From contig CALFUN010000012.1 in the NCBI GenBank assembly GCA_937929915.1, positions 1 through 64,000 of the forward strand: 64,000 bases of DNA, read 5' to 3'. The first letter of the stretch is position 1; each line of letters opens with the position of its first letter. The notes under the pieces are model-generated. The model saw nothing but the letters and a program-made list of their open reading frames with translations. It searched no databases and was not told the origin of the DNA. The stretch is from an uncultured Caulobacterales bacterium. GTDB lineage: Bacteria > Pseudomonadota > Alphaproteobacteria > Caulobacterales > Maricaulaceae. Shown here one piece after another: positions 53,075-62,530 of this stretch. A program made the position numbers and the translations under genes.

Positions 53075-53863
53075 ATGACCGATTTAAAAAATATTCCAAA
53101 TTACGTGAAAGGTCATGGCTTGCTGACGGGCAAACGTGTTGTCATTACGGCGGCAGCAGGGACAGGTATTGGGTTTGCAGCGGCGAAAAAATGTATCGAA
53201 GAAGGCGCGCAAGTTTTTATCTCTGATATTCATGAGGGCCGCTTACAAAAGGCGCAAGACAGTCTTGACCGTGAAACAGGACAGCGGCCTGATTACGCGA
53301 TTTGCGATGTCACCCAACAAAGTGATGTGGAGACACTTATTCAAGCGGCGGCGGTGTCTCTGGGCGGCATAGATGTGATGATTAATAATGCCGGGCTTGG
53401 CGGCACCGCCAATCTGGTCGATATGCGCGATGAGCAATGGATGGCGGTTCTGGATGTGACGCTCAATGGCTGCTTTCGTGTTAACCGTGCGGCCATGCAA
53501 TATATGAAGGAAAATGGCGGCGGTGTTATTGTCAATAATGCGTCAGTCCTTGGCTGGCGCGCACAAAAGGGCCAAGCTCATTATGCAGCCGCAAAAGCGG
53601 GTGTTATGGCGCTCACGCGCTGCGCGGGTGTTGAAGGCGCGGAATTTGGCGTTAGGGTGAATGCCGTTGCGCCGAGCCTTGCGCTGCATCCATTCTTGCA
53701 TAAAGTCACCAGTCAAGAGCTGTTAATTGAGCTTGAATCCAAAGAAGCCTATGGCCGCGGTAGCGAGGTTTGGGAGCAGGCCAATGTCATGGTTTTTCTC
53801 GCGAGTGATTATTCATCTTATATGACAGGTGAGGTCATTTCGACCTCCTCTCAAAGAGCTTAG
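53075..53863 (+). CDS. ipdF: 5-hydroxy-HIP-CoA-type dehydrogenase, IpdF-like SDR
   Basis: The 262-residue SDR has the unusual nucleotide motif TAAAGTGIG, NNAGLGG, VNNASVLGWRAQKGQAHY with the catalytic Tyr, then AAAKAGVMALTRC and a C-terminal DYSSYMTGEVISTSSQRA. These features identify IpdF, which oxidises the C5 hydroxyl of 5-hydroxy-HIP-CoA. As in mycobacteria, it lies next to fadE30. A GAGG site precedes the start. Confidence 0.83.
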   Translation: MTDLKNIPNYVKGHGLLTGKRVVITAAAGTGIGFAAAKKCIEEGAQVFISDIHEGRLQKAQDSLDRETGQRPDYAICDVTQQSDVETLIQAAAVSLGGIDVMINNAGLGGTANLVDMRDEQWMAVLDVTLNGCFRVNRAAMQYMKENGGGVIVNNASVLGWRAQKGQAHYAAAKAGVMALTRCAGVEGAEFGVRVNAVAPSLALHPFLHKVTSQELLIELESKEAYGRGSEVWEQANVMVFLASDYSSYMTGEVISTSSQRA

Positions 53864-53877
53864 AGCAGGGATAAAAT

Positions 53878-54336
53878 ATGCCGCAAACAATATTTGAAAA
53901 CCCCGAAGACTTACTGGGTAAAGAAGGCTTGAAAATTGGACCATCTGATTGGCTGGAAATTACTCAAGACCGGATTAATCTCTTTGCGGATGCTACTCTT
54001 GACCATCAATGGATTCATGTGGATCCAGACCGAGCAAAATCGGGCCCATTTGGCACAACGATTGCGCATGGATATTTAACTTTATCTTTGGCGTCGAAAT
54101 TCCTGCCCGAAATTATTCATATCAATAATATGTCTATGGGGTTGAATTACGGTATGGATAAAGTGCGATTTCTAGCGCCTGTTAAAGTGAATGCGAAACT
54201 TCGCGCAAGCGGTGAGTTTCTTGAAATCAAAGAGGTTGCGGGCGGATTTCAATCAACCTTGCGCGTGACCATAGAAATTGAAGGCGAAGATAAGCCTGCT
54301 TGTATTATTGACACGATTAGCCGTTATTACCCATAA
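53878..54336 (+). CDS. MaoC-family hot-dog hydratase
   Basis: Product of 152 residues with the R-specific hydratase layout: FADATLDHQWIHVDPDRA carries the catalytic Asp and His, and GTTIAHGYLTLSL follows. It would hydrate an enoyl-CoA to the R-3-hydroxyacyl-CoA. Its place between ipdF and the ketosteroid isomerase makes it part of the degradation operon; which double bond it serves is not clear. Confidence 0.78.
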   Translation: MPQTIFENPEDLLGKEGLKIGPSDWLEITQDRINLFADATLDHQWIHVDPDRAKSGPFGTTIAHGYLTLSLASKFLPEIIHINNMSMGLNYGMDKVRFLAPVKVNAKLRASGEFLEIKEVAGGFQSTLRVTIEIEGEDKPACIIDTISRYYP

Positions 54337-54356
54337 ACTATCATAGAGGATCTCTC

Positions 54357-54773
54357 ATGGATTTCACTGAAAAAATGCGTGCCAGTGTTCAGGCATATTT
54401 TGATTTGTTCAACGCACAAGACGCGCAAGGCATAGCCGATTTATATGCTGATGATGCCACTGTCACAGATCCCGTTGGCACGCCTATCAAAGAGGGCAAA
54501 GCGGCGATTTTGGCATTTTATGAAATGGCCGTAAAAAATGGCGCCAAGCTGGTGCAACAAGGCCCAACCCGGATTGCAGGCAATAGCGCGGCGTTTGCGT
54601 TTAAAGTTGTTATAGGAGAGATGCGCCATGTTGATGCGGATGTGGCTGTTGAAGTTGATTTGCCTAAAGGCGGAATGATTATCGATGTGATTGATACATT
54701 CATGTTTAATGAAGACGGTAAAGTCATAGAAATGAAGGCCTATTGGGGGCCGTCAAATATCACCAAGACCTAA
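54357..54773 (+). CDS. ksi: Steroid delta-5-3-ketosteroid isomerase (KSI)
   Basis: The 138-residue product keeps all three KSI catalytic positions. Tyr14 (VQAYFDLFNAQD) and Asp38 (ATVTDPVG) have the same numbering as in Comamonas testosteroni KSI, and the Asp of VIDTFMF (Asp113) corresponds to Asp99 there. It moves the 5-ene of 3-keto-5-ene steroids to the 4-ene form needed by KstD. A 14-residue insertion (about residues 88-105) lies between the AFAF strand and the last catalytic strand. It is cytoplasmic, with no signal peptide. Confidence 0.85.
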   Translation: MDFTEKMRASVQAYFDLFNAQDAQGIADLYADDATVTDPVGTPIKEGKAAILAFYEMAVKNGAKLVQQGPTRIAGNSAAFAFKVVIGEMRHVDADVAVEVDLPKGGMIIDVIDTFMFNEDGKVIEMKAYWGPSNITKT

Positions 54774-54791
54774 AATATTAAGGATAAAATT

Positions 54792-55994
54792 ATGCGTGAT
54801 GCTCTGATTGTGTCAACGGCTCGAACGCCGATTGGTAAAGCTTTTCGCGGGGCGTTTAATGATACCGAGGCTCCAGTCCTCGCTGGCCATGCTGTGCGCC
54901 ATGCCGTCAAGCGTGCAGGCATTGACGGAGCGATGGTGGATGATGTTATTTTGGGCTGTGCGGCGCAGCAAGGTAGCCAAGCTTATAATATTGGCCGTCT
55001 TGCGACCTATATAGCTGGCTTGCCGAGAACTGTGGCAGGCAGCACCGTTGATCGCCAATGTTCTTCGGGCATGATGGCCATTGCTATGGCTGCGCAATCT
55101 ATCATGACAGGCAATGCCGATGTGACGATTGGCGGCGGCGTAGAGAGTATTAGCCTTGTGCAAACCCAGCATAAAAATACGTACCGTGCTATATCACAAG
55201 CGGCCATAAGCGTCGCGCCGAAAGCTTATATTCAGATGATTGAAACGGCTGAAATTGTTGCTGAGCGTTACGGTATATCCCGCGAAGCTCAGGATGAATA
55301 TTCCGCGCAAAGCCAAGCCCGTACGGCAGCCGCGCAAGAGGCGGGGAAATTTGACGCAGAAATTGTGCCATTAGCTTCGACTATGATAGTTAAAAATCGC
55401 GAGACAGGCGAAGTCTCTTCGCAAGATGTCACGCTTACCAAAGATGAGGGCAATCGCCCGGGTACAAGTGCTGAGAGTCTATCTCATCTTAAACCTGTTT
55501 GGAAAGATGGCCATTTTGTCAAAACTGGACATTTCATCACGGCGGGGAATGCAAGCCAATTATCTGACGGTGCATCTGCGGCGGTTGTCATGGATAGCAA
55601 ACTTGCCGAGCAGCGCGGGACGGTGCCATTGGGCCGATTTGTAGGCATTGAATTTGCAGGCTGTGAGCCAGATGAAATGGGCATTGGGCCCGTTTTTGCT
55701 GTACCAAAACTGCTGAAACGTCACGGCCTTACGATGGATGATATTGGTCTGTGGGAATTAAATGAAGCCTTTGCCGTTCAAGTAATTTATTGTCGTGATC
55801 GCCTTGGTATTCCAAATGAAAACTTGAATGTAAATGGCGGGGCGATTTCTATAGGGCATCCTTTTGGCATGAGCGGAGCGCGGATGGTGGGCCATGCTTT
55901 GATTGAAGGTAAGCGCCGCGGCGTAAAATATGTTGTGAGTACGATGTGTGTTGGCGGTGGTATGGGCGCCGCGGGTCTGTTTGAGGTTTTATAA
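54792..55994 (+). CDS. Acetyl-CoA acetyltransferase (thiolase)
   Basis: Thiolase of 400 residues with [19 protein letters not shown], the nucleophilic Cys in [48 protein letters not shown] and the second Cys in [13 protein letters not shown]. This is the standard degradative thiolase pattern and is clearly different from the FadA6-like protein at 48745. It could act in side-chain or late ring beta-oxidation, like FadA5. It is the last gene of the long run. The 65 bases after it contain no TGCGTA array. Confidence 0.78.
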   Translation: MRDALIVSTARTPIGKAFRGAFNDTEAPVLAGHAVRHAVKRAGIDGAMVDDVILGCAAQQGSQAYNIGRLATYIAGLPRTVAGSTVDRQCSSGMMAIAMAAQSIMTGNADVTIGGGVESISLVQTQHKNTYRAISQAAISVAPKAYIQMIETAEIVAERYGISREAQDEYSAQSQARTAAAQEAGKFDAEIVPLASTMIVKNRETGEVSSQDVTLTKDEGNRPGTSAESLSHLKPVWKDGHFVKTGHFITAGNASQLSDGASAAVVMDSKLAEQRGTVPLGRFVGIEFAGCEPDEMGIGPVFAVPKLLKRHGLTMDDIGLWELNEAFAVQVIYCRDRLGIPNENLNVNGGAISIGHPFGMSGARMVGHALIEGKRRGVKYVVSTMCVGGGMGAAGLFEVL

Positions 55995-56059
55995 TCGACT
56001 TTCCGATTGACGTTCGAAAAGTGCCTATATAGACATTACTTATAAGCTTTGGGGACTAT

Positions 56060-57724
56060 ATGGATAGTATTGACGTAGATGTTTTAGTGGTCGGCTCTGG
56101 CGCGGGCGCTTTAACGGCTGCGATTACAGCCCATGACCATGGCGGCAAAGTTCTCGTGGTTGAAAAATCCGATATGTATGGCGGGACATCGGCCACGTCA
56201 GGCGGCGGTATTTGGATTCCCTGTAACCACCTGATGGCCAAACACGGACAAAGCGATACACCGCAGGCGGCGCTCACATATCTGAAAGCTTGTATCGGCG
56301 ATGCCGTCTCCGAGGATCGTTTGAAAGCCTATGTTGAAAATGCGCCAAAAATGCTCAAAGATATGGAAGATAAATCCGATATTTGTTTTGTTGCGACACC
56401 CTATGCGGATTACTTAACTGAAAAAGAAGGTAGTAAAGATGGCTGGCGCACGCTTGACCCTGTGCCGATGTCCGCAACGAAACTTGGTAAAGAGTTTTTC
56501 AATATGCGCCCGCCGCATCCGCAGACAATTTTTGGCGGTTTTACAATTACCGTCAATGAAGCCAAAAAGATTATTACGCGGGCGAAAGGCTGGAAGATGA
56601 TTATGGCCAAGCTCATGCTGTCTTATCGTCTGGATATTCCGATGCGAATGAAGAGTAAGCGCCATCGCCGCTTATGTCTTGGCAATGCTTTGGTGGGACG
56701 ATGCCTGACCTCTGCTTTTAAACGGAAAATACCAATCTGGCGCAATAGTCCGTTAAAGTCTTTGATTGAAACACAAGGCAAAGTGACGGGGGCTATCATC
56801 ACCAAAGATGGTGTGGATATGCAGGTCAATGCCGCGCGAGGTGTGATTTTAGCCGCAGGCGGGTTTGAGCATAATACAAACATGCGCGAAGAAAACCTGC
56901 CAGGCCCAACCGATACAAAATGGAGCGCAACACCAGGACAAAATACGGGGGATGCACATATTGCTGCGGCAGCTGTAGGGGCGAATTTAACATTGATGGA
57001 TGCGGCGTGGTGGGGGCCATCTGTGCGGTTGCCGCATAATGACAGATCGCGTGTATTATTTGCGGAACGTGCCTTACCTGGAGTCTATATCGTCAATCAT
57101 AAAGGTGAACGTTATCTTAATGAGGCGGCCAGCTATGATGAGGTTGGGCGTAAGCTTCAAGCGCACCCAAAGACAAGCTGGGTTATATTCGATCGCCGCG
57201 CGCGCGAGAAATACGGCATTGGCCCGCTTTATCCAACGGCCGTCCATCCAGACAGTAAATGGACGGATGCGATTAAAGCTGTGGTGAAAAAATCAGATAC
57301 GATTGCAGGGCTTGCGGAGCTTATAGGCGTGGATGCGGCTGGCCTTGAAAGTACAGCTGAGAAAGTTGCCAGATATTCTGAAACGGGCATCGATGAAGAT
57401 TTTGCTTCGGGTAGCACATCTTATGATCGTTATTATGGCGATCCGTCTATCACGCCAAATCCATGCCTTGCGCCGCTTGCAAAAGCGCCATTTTACGCCT
57501 TCCCCGTTTATCCTGGCGATATAGGCACAAAAGGCGGTGTAGATGTGGATGTTAACGCACAAGCGCTCAATAAAAAAGGCACGCCGATTGGCGGGCTATA
57601 TGCGACAGGCAATACGGCTTCATCTGTCATGGGATATACATATCCGGGCGCGGGATCTACGCTTGGCCCTGCCATGACATTTGGCTATGTCGCGGCCCGG
57701 CATGCCATGGGGGCCAATACATAA
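56060..57724 (+). CDS. kstD: 3-ketosteroid 1-dehydrogenase, KstD-like
   Basis: The 554-residue flavoprotein has an N-terminal FAD motif VLVVGSGAGALTAAI and GGTSATSGGGIWIP. The middle has GGFEHNTNMRE. The C-terminus has GGLYATGNTASSVMGYTYPGAGSTLGPAM, interrupted here only by its active-site Tyr-Pro-Gly-x-Gly motif, the position of the catalytic Tyr and Gly of KstD. It inserts the 1(2) double bond into 4-ene-3-keto steroids and so triggers aromatisation of ring A together with KshA. A 4(5)-dehydrogenase specificity cannot be ruled out. It is followed by the sulfatase after 20 bases. Confidence 0.78.
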   Translation: MDSIDVDVLVVGSGAGALTAAITAHDHGGKVLVVEKSDMYGGTSATSGGGIWIPCNHLMAKHGQSDTPQAALTYLKACIGDAVSEDRLKAYVENAPKMLKDMEDKSDICFVATPYADYLTEKEGSKDGWRTLDPVPMSATKLGKEFFNMRPPHPQTIFGGFTITVNEAKKIITRAKGWKMIMAKLMLSYRLDIPMRMKSKRHRRLCLGNALVGRCLTSAFKRKIPIWRNSPLKSLIETQGKVTGAIITKDGVDMQVNAARGVILAAGGFEHNTNMREENLPGPTDTKWSATPGQNTGDAHIAAAAVGANLTLMDAAWWGPSVRLPHNDRSRVLFAERALPGVYIVNHKGERYLNEAASYDEVGRKLQAHPKTSWVIFDRRAREKYGIGPLYPTAVHPDSKWTDAIKAVVKKSDTIAGLAELIGVDAAGLESTAEKVARYSETGIDEDFASGSTSYDRYYGDPSITPNPCLAPLAKAPFYAFPVYPGDIGTKGGVDVDVNAQALNKKGTPIGGLYATGNTASSVMGYTYPGAGSTLGPAMTFGYVAARHAMGANT

Positions 57725-57744
57725 TTTAAATCATAAAGGGGACA

Positions 57745-59343
57745 ATGATGGTGAAGAAACTATTAGCTATTTTAGCAGTGATTTTGATTGCGGGTTTTGT
57801 TTTTGTAAAAGTGAAATTTCGCAAAGTCGCATCGTCTGATTTTGATTTCCCGACGGCACAAACGGTGAATCTGGCTTCGCTTGTTAAAGAGAGGCCCGCA
57901 GATGCGCCCCCGCCTAATATTGTTATATTGCTCGCCGATGATTTAGGCTGGGCCGATGTTGGTTATCATGGCAGTGATATTCAAACTCCCAATATTGACC
58001 GCCTTGCCAAAGAAGGCATGCGGCTAGAGCGGTTCTATGCTACGCCATTTTGTACGCCGACGCGGGCGGCCCTTATGACAGGGCGCGACCCGATTAAATT
58101 GGGCGCAGCGCATGCTGTTTTCATGGCATGGGATAATGGCGGCATTTCCCCGACAGAACGGTTTATGCCTGAAGACTTCAGAGAAGCTGGCTATGAAACG
58201 GCGATGATTGGCAAGTGGCATTTAGGCCATACGATTGAGCAACACACGCCAAATGCGCGCGGTTTTGATCATTTTTATGGACATTTCAATACAGATGTTT
58301 TGTATTTTGATCACACTTTTGCAGGCGGGCATGATTTCCAAGAAAATGGCAAAACGGTCAGCCATGCGGGTGAATATGCCACGGATGTTCATGGTAATCA
58401 GGCGACGCGTTTCATCAAAGAAATTCGCGACCCAAATAAGCCATTTTTCCTTTATGTGCCGTTTCTGGCTCCGCATTCTCCTATCGAAGCCAAACCCGAA
58501 GATATTGCCAAATATCCAAACCGCATAGACACGCCGCGCGCGCCGATGAAAACCTACGCAGCTATGGTGGATAGTCTTGATCAAGCCATTGGCCGTATTT
58601 TGGATAGTCTTGATGAGCAGGGCGTTGCTGATAATACGATTGTTTTATTTTTCTCTGATAATGGCGGATTTCGGAATTTTGGCGGTGTGAATACGCCGCT
58701 GCGCGGGGGCAAACTCGAAGCTTACGAAGGCGGTGTTCGCGTCACATCTGTCATGCGCTGGCCTGATGTTTTGCCCGCTAATACGGTGAATGAAAATGTA
58801 TTATCCGTTATGGATGTCTATCCGACCTTGATGAAGGCGGCAGGTGTGACGCCGAATTATAAAAAGCAAATAGACGGTCTTGACCGCTGGGATGCTGTCA
58901 AAGGGAAAGGCGATAAAGACCGCGGGCAGCCGCTTATCTTTACATCAAATGTGCCTATTTATAATAAATTTAAATATGGCGTTCTCGACGGGCCATGGAA
59001 ATTGGTACAAGAGGTTGACCATCAACGCCGTGTAACAGAGGTAAAGACTGAGCTATTTAATGTCTGGATGGATCCGAATGAAACGGCGGATATTTCCTCG
59101 GAAAATCCTGCACAAGTCGAGCGCTTGACAAATATCTTAGATAAGCGCCTCGCATTGCACCCGATTGGCGGACAATATGTCAAAATCCAGCCACATCCCG
59201 GTTGGCGCGCTCCGCATGATTATGCAGATGTGGTCATTCCAGCCGATCAAGTTAAAGAGGATATGTGGACAGGTTTTGGCCCGCTTGCGACGACCGTGCT
59301 GCAAAAAACGCACGGTGAAAAGGGACGCATTAAATATGATTAG
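57745..59343 (+). CDS. Cysteine-type sulfatase, membrane-anchored
   Basis: The 532-residue product has an N-terminal hydrophobic segment (about residues 5-25) without twin arginines, so it is probably a Sec-inserted anchor with the enzyme outside the inner membrane. The alkaline-phosphatase-fold sulfatase body follows: LLADDLGWADVGYHGS (metal Asp pair) and FCTPTRAALMTGRDP, with Cys103 as the formylglycine precursor in a C-x-P-x-R motif. GKWHLG and FFSDNGG follow. It needs an FGE, and one is encoded at 22759. A sulfated steroid is the obvious substrate. It follows kstD directly. Confidence 0.8.
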   Translation: MMVKKLLAILAVILIAGFVFVKVKFRKVASSDFDFPTAQTVNLASLVKERPADAPPPNIVILLADDLGWADVGYHGSDIQTPNIDRLAKEGMRLERFYATPFCTPTRAALMTGRDPIKLGAAHAVFMAWDNGGISPTERFMPEDFREAGYETAMIGKWHLGHTIEQHTPNARGFDHFYGHFNTDVLYFDHTFAGGHDFQENGKTVSHAGEYATDVHGNQATRFIKEIRDPNKPFFLYVPFLAPHSPIEAKPEDIAKYPNRIDTPRAPMKTYAAMVDSLDQAIGRILDSLDEQGVADNTIVLFFSDNGGFRNFGGVNTPLRGGKLEAYEGGVRVTSVMRWPDVLPANTVNENVLSVMDVYPTLMKAAGVTPNYKKQIDGLDRWDAVKGKGDKDRGQPLIFTSNVPIYNKFKYGVLDGPWKLVQEVDHQRRVTEVKTELFNVWMDPNETADISSENPAQVERLTNILDKRLALHPIGGQYVKIQPHPGWRAPHDYADVVIPADQVKEDMWTGFGPLATTVLQKTHGEKGRIKYD

Positions 59344-59357
59344 GAAATATGATTAGG
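59332..59357. repeat. 13-bp perfect tandem duplication
   Basis: AAATATGATTAGG occurs twice in a row (59332-59344 and 59345-59357). The first copy contains the sulfatase stop codon, and the second contains the stop of the convergent beta-propeller gene. It looks like a slippage duplication that separated two formerly closer or overlapping convergent ends. Confidence 0.7.
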
Positions 59358-61044
59358 GCTTAATATCAGGCTGTATCCGCAGACGGCCATGATAGGCCCC
59401 AACAAAGATGCGGCCCTTTTCATCAATCACTGGCCCAGAAAATAGGCTATTATATTTTTGTCCGCCCATAATGTAATGAAAGCTAGGCTCACCAGTTAAC
59501 CAGTCTACCGCCTCAACTGTCCATTCATGATTGCGTGCGCCAATGAAATAGACTTGACCAGACCCCGTTGAAACCCACGGCACGCCATTAGGGGAGCTGA
59601 TCGTTTCATTCACCCAGGCTTTTTCGATACGGCGCAAGACGGGGTTCCATTCGAATTTTTGGATGCCGTAAGGTTGATATTTTGGATTATTACCAAGCGG
59701 ACCGATAATGGCTCCGCGGCCAACGCCTTTTTTGGGGAAAAAGAACGGTGCATTACGCGGTGTGTTATTGACGACAAGTGCGCCGTAACCTGCGATAATA
59801 ACGGTTTGTTCGGATTGAATATTCGTGACATTTAAATCGCCCATATCTGCGGGGGCTTGACCTGCGATACGGCGAGACGGCGCGCCGTCAAGCTGCGTCC
59901 AATCATCAGGGATGTCGTCGCGCCACATAAGTACGACATTCATGCGAATATCGCCATCTGTGAATACAACAAAGCGGTTTTCATCGCCAAACCCCATCAA
60001 GCTTGGCGTTGCGCCCGTGCCTTCGCCTGTGCCGTTGCGATATTGCGCGCTCCATGCGCCGTCTGACGGGTCAATGGACAGCGCATCGCCTGTCCAAATG
60101 ACTTTATGCATATGATTGCGAGAGGCGACATAAATGCCGCCATCTTTATCAATGGCGATAGAATTACGCACCCAACCATAGCCAACACCGTGGGTTTTTG
60201 TATCTTCTATGTCTGAATATTTCAAAGCGGTCGATCGATATTCGGTTAAATCAGGAGATACGGCAATCAGCGTCCCATTTTCCATCGGAAAGATTATCCA
60301 ACCATCATAGGTCATATTCATCCCAACGCTCGCGCCAGCTAAATGCTCGGGGAGTTGGAAGCGAGCCTTCTCAACGATTTTGGAGTCAGCATCACCGTCT
60401 ATGGCATCACCATAAGCAATGACAGAGCCGTCATTATGCGCGATATAAAACCAGTTATTCATACCAATAACAGTATAAACACCAGAGAGTGATTTTAACG
60501 GTAAGAGAGATTTGACCGCTGTTACAATCGCAGTTGCGCCGTTATTTTTATCTAATTTTGCGATAATTTTATTAGCCCAATCTTCATTCCATTTATCTGC
60601 AACATCGGATTTCAAATGGTCGATAAGGCGGTAGCTTTCATAGTCGAGTTTAAAGACGCCATTAACCCCATTGGTCCATAAGACACGGCGGCCATCCTCA
60701 TATTTGCTGGAGGTAGATGCTCCAAAATGCCCAGGGCCAAGGAATTGATAGGCAATTTCATGACTGTCTAAACGGCGCGTTTTATCTATCGGGCCTGAAA
60801 GAGGTGTGGAGTCTTGCTGGGCTGGGTCACCATGCGGAATGGGGTTTACACCTTGGGCTGCCATTGGATTAACTTCAGGAAAATTCATATCAATAGGCGC
60901 GCTGGATGGGTCTATCATTTGCGGAGCAAGGGGCAGGTCTAAATCAGGACGAGGGGCAGGCGGGCCAAGCTCGCAGTTTTTTAAAAGACCAAAAGCAATG
61001 AGGGCCAAAACTATGAATGCGAATATCTTGAGAAATCGTTTCAT
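59353..61044 (-). CDS. PQQ-like beta-propeller protein, membrane-anchored
   Basis: The 563-residue product begins with a hydrophobic anchor (about residues 4-22) followed by a Pro-rich linker, so the body lies in the periplasm. The rest shows repeated strand patterns such as GVNGVFKLD, NDGSVIAYGD, ENGTLIAVS, DKDGGIYVASRN and DEKGRIFVGAYHGRL, typical of a PQQ-like eight-bladed propeller. I see no clear catalytic or cofactor residue. It is convergent with the sulfatase. Periplasmic propellers can bind substrates or scaffold complexes; a steroid role is only inferred. Confidence 0.6.
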   Translation of the reverse strand: MKRFLKIFAFIVLALIAFGLLKNCELGPPAPRPDLDLPLAPQMIDPSSAPIDMNFPEVNPMAAQGVNPIPHGDPAQQDSTPLSGPIDKTRRLDSHEIAYQFLGPGHFGASTSSKYEDGRRVLWTNGVNGVFKLDYESYRLIDHLKSDVADKWNEDWANKIIAKLDKNNGATAIVTAVKSLLPLKSLSGVYTVIGMNNWFYIAHNDGSVIAYGDAIDGDADSKIVEKARFQLPEHLAGASVGMNMTYDGWIIFPMENGTLIAVSPDLTEYRSTALKYSDIEDTKTHGVGYGWVRNSIAIDKDGGIYVASRNHMHKVIWTGDALSIDPSDGAWSAQYRNGTGEGTGATPSLMGFGDENRFVVFTDGDIRMNVVLMWRDDIPDDWTQLDGAPSRRIAGQAPADMGDLNVTNIQSEQTVIIAGYGALVVNNTPRNAPFFFPKKGVGRGAIIGPLGNNPKYQPYGIQKFEWNPVLRRIEKAWVNETISSPNGVPWVSTGSGQVYFIGARNHEWTVEAVDWLTGEPSFHYIMGGQKYNSLFSGPVIDEKGRIFVGAYHGRLRIQPDIKP

Positions 61045-61108
61045 AATTTAGTGCCTCAAGGATGTGCAGTTGCGCGTGCCAAATGCGCTACGTAATTATA
61101 TTTAAAGG

Positions 61109-62527
61109 TTATTTCTGAATGGCCTTCATAATTAGCTTTGTATATCGTTCCGAATAAGGGGGTAGTTGAATAAGAAAATCTCGGAATTTATCTAAAGGTT
61201 GATGCACAACAGAGCGCTCATTTGACATAGAGCGAAAGCCTTCATAACCGCCAATACGGCCCATGCCAGAATTCCCAATACCACCAAATGGCAAGCGCGG
61301 ATTTGTGCCAGATTGGATGCAATTATTATTGACAACCGCAGAGCCTGATGAGGTGTTATCTAGGAAATACTCAATATTATCATCATTGGTCGAATAGATA
61401 TAAATCGCAAGAGAATTTCTACGCGGGGCGATATGAGATAAAACTTCATCGCGGGTTTTATACCCTATGACGCATAAAACAGGCCCAAAGACTTCTTCTT
61501 GCATAATGGCCATATCTTCGGTGACATCTGTGATGATTGTCGGTTCAACATAATTATCTTCGATGTTGACGGTGCCGCCGCTCACAAGACTTGCGCCTTT
61601 TTTGATAGCATCATCCATCAAGGTTTTAATACGCTGTGTGTGGCGTGCATTGATGATGCGCGGGACATATGCGGAATTATTTAGCCCTGCACCGTCTGAA
61701 TTATAAAGCGCGTTGATTTTATCCGTCAATAATGTTTGAAATTCCTCTTTCACACTTTCATGTATAATGGCGTAATCGGGCGCAATGCAGACTTGCCCCG
61801 CATTCATGACGCGGCCCCAAGCGAGCTTGGTGGCGGCGTTTTCAAGCTTGGCGGTTTCGTCAATGATGACGGGATTTTTCCCGCCCATTTCTAATGTGAT
61901 AGAGGCAAGATTATTTGCCGCCGCTTTCATGACGATCTTTCCTATGGCTGTCCCGCCTGTATAATAAATATGGTCAAAGGGCTGTTCTAATAAGGTTTTG
62001 GCGACTTCAACATCGCCTAGAAAAACCTCAGCTTCGTCACGCGGAAAGGCTTCATGAACGATGTCTTGAATGATTTGAGCAGAGTGCGGCGCAAGTTCCG
62101 AAGGTTTTATCGCAACAGCATTGCCCGCCGCCACAGCGGCTAACATTGGCACAAAGCTCTCCGCCGTGGGCGCATTATAAGCCGCCATATTCAGTACGAC
62201 CCCTTTGGATTGGCGGCGGATTTCACAGCGTTTACCCATGGTGGCGAGTGAGTTTTTAATCTTTTCGGCTTTCATCCATTTGGGCAGGTTTTTTATAATG
62301 AAATCCATTTCTGTTTTGAGCATGACAAGTTCAGCCGCCATATCCAGATCATGAGTGCCGCGCTCTGTATGGGCGGCTTTGAATAAATCATCCTTGCGCT
62401 TAATCGTTGCATCCCAAAGCGCGTTCATCCGCGCGCTGCGTTCACTGGCAGAGCTGTTGCGCAGACGCGATGTAGATGATTTTAATAACTTAAATTTTTC
62501 GGAAATATCGGGTGTGTTTTCAACCAT
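61109..62527 (-). CDS. Aldehyde dehydrogenase (coniferyl aldehyde dehydrogenase-like)
   Basis: NAD(P)-dependent aldehyde dehydrogenase of 472 residues. The catalytic Glu is in ITLEMGGKNPVI, the nucleophilic Cys in MNAGQVCIAPDYA, and EEVFGPVL and LPFGGIGNSGMG follow. Absence of the long N-terminal part and the C-terminal hydrophobic tail fit the class 3/CalB-like group. It may oxidise an aldehyde from a steroid side chain or a fatty aldehyde. It is 3 bases downstream of an SDR, forming an alcohol-to-acid pair. Confidence 0.78.
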   Translation of the reverse strand: MVENTPDISEKFKLLKSSTSRLRNSSASERSARMNALWDATIKRKDDLFKAAHTERGTHDLDMAAELVMLKTEMDFIIKNLPKWMKAEKIKNSLATMGKRCEIRRQSKGVVLNMAAYNAPTAESFVPMLAAVAAGNAVAIKPSELAPHSAQIIQDIVHEAFPRDEAEVFLGDVEVAKTLLEQPFDHIYYTGGTAIGKIVMKAAANNLASITLEMGGKNPVIIDETAKLENAATKLAWGRVMNAGQVCIAPDYAIIHESVKEEFQTLLTDKINALYNSDGAGLNNSAYVPRIINARHTQRIKTLMDDAIKKGASLVSGGTVNIEDNYVEPTIITDVTEDMAIMQEEVFGPVLCVIGYKTRDEVLSHIAPRRNSLAIYIYSTNDDNIEYFLDNTSSGSAVVNNNCIQSGTNPRLPFGGIGNSGMGRIGGYEGFRSMSNERSVVHQPLDKFRDFLIQLPPYSERYTKLIMKAIQK

Positions 62528-62530
62528 GAC

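Noticed and set aside
61065-61094. TGCGCG/TGCGCT/TACGTA cluster upstream of the aldehyde dehydrogenase/propeller region
   Set aside because: The spacing does not follow 24 or 39 bp, and it lies between two minus-strand genes; probably chance.
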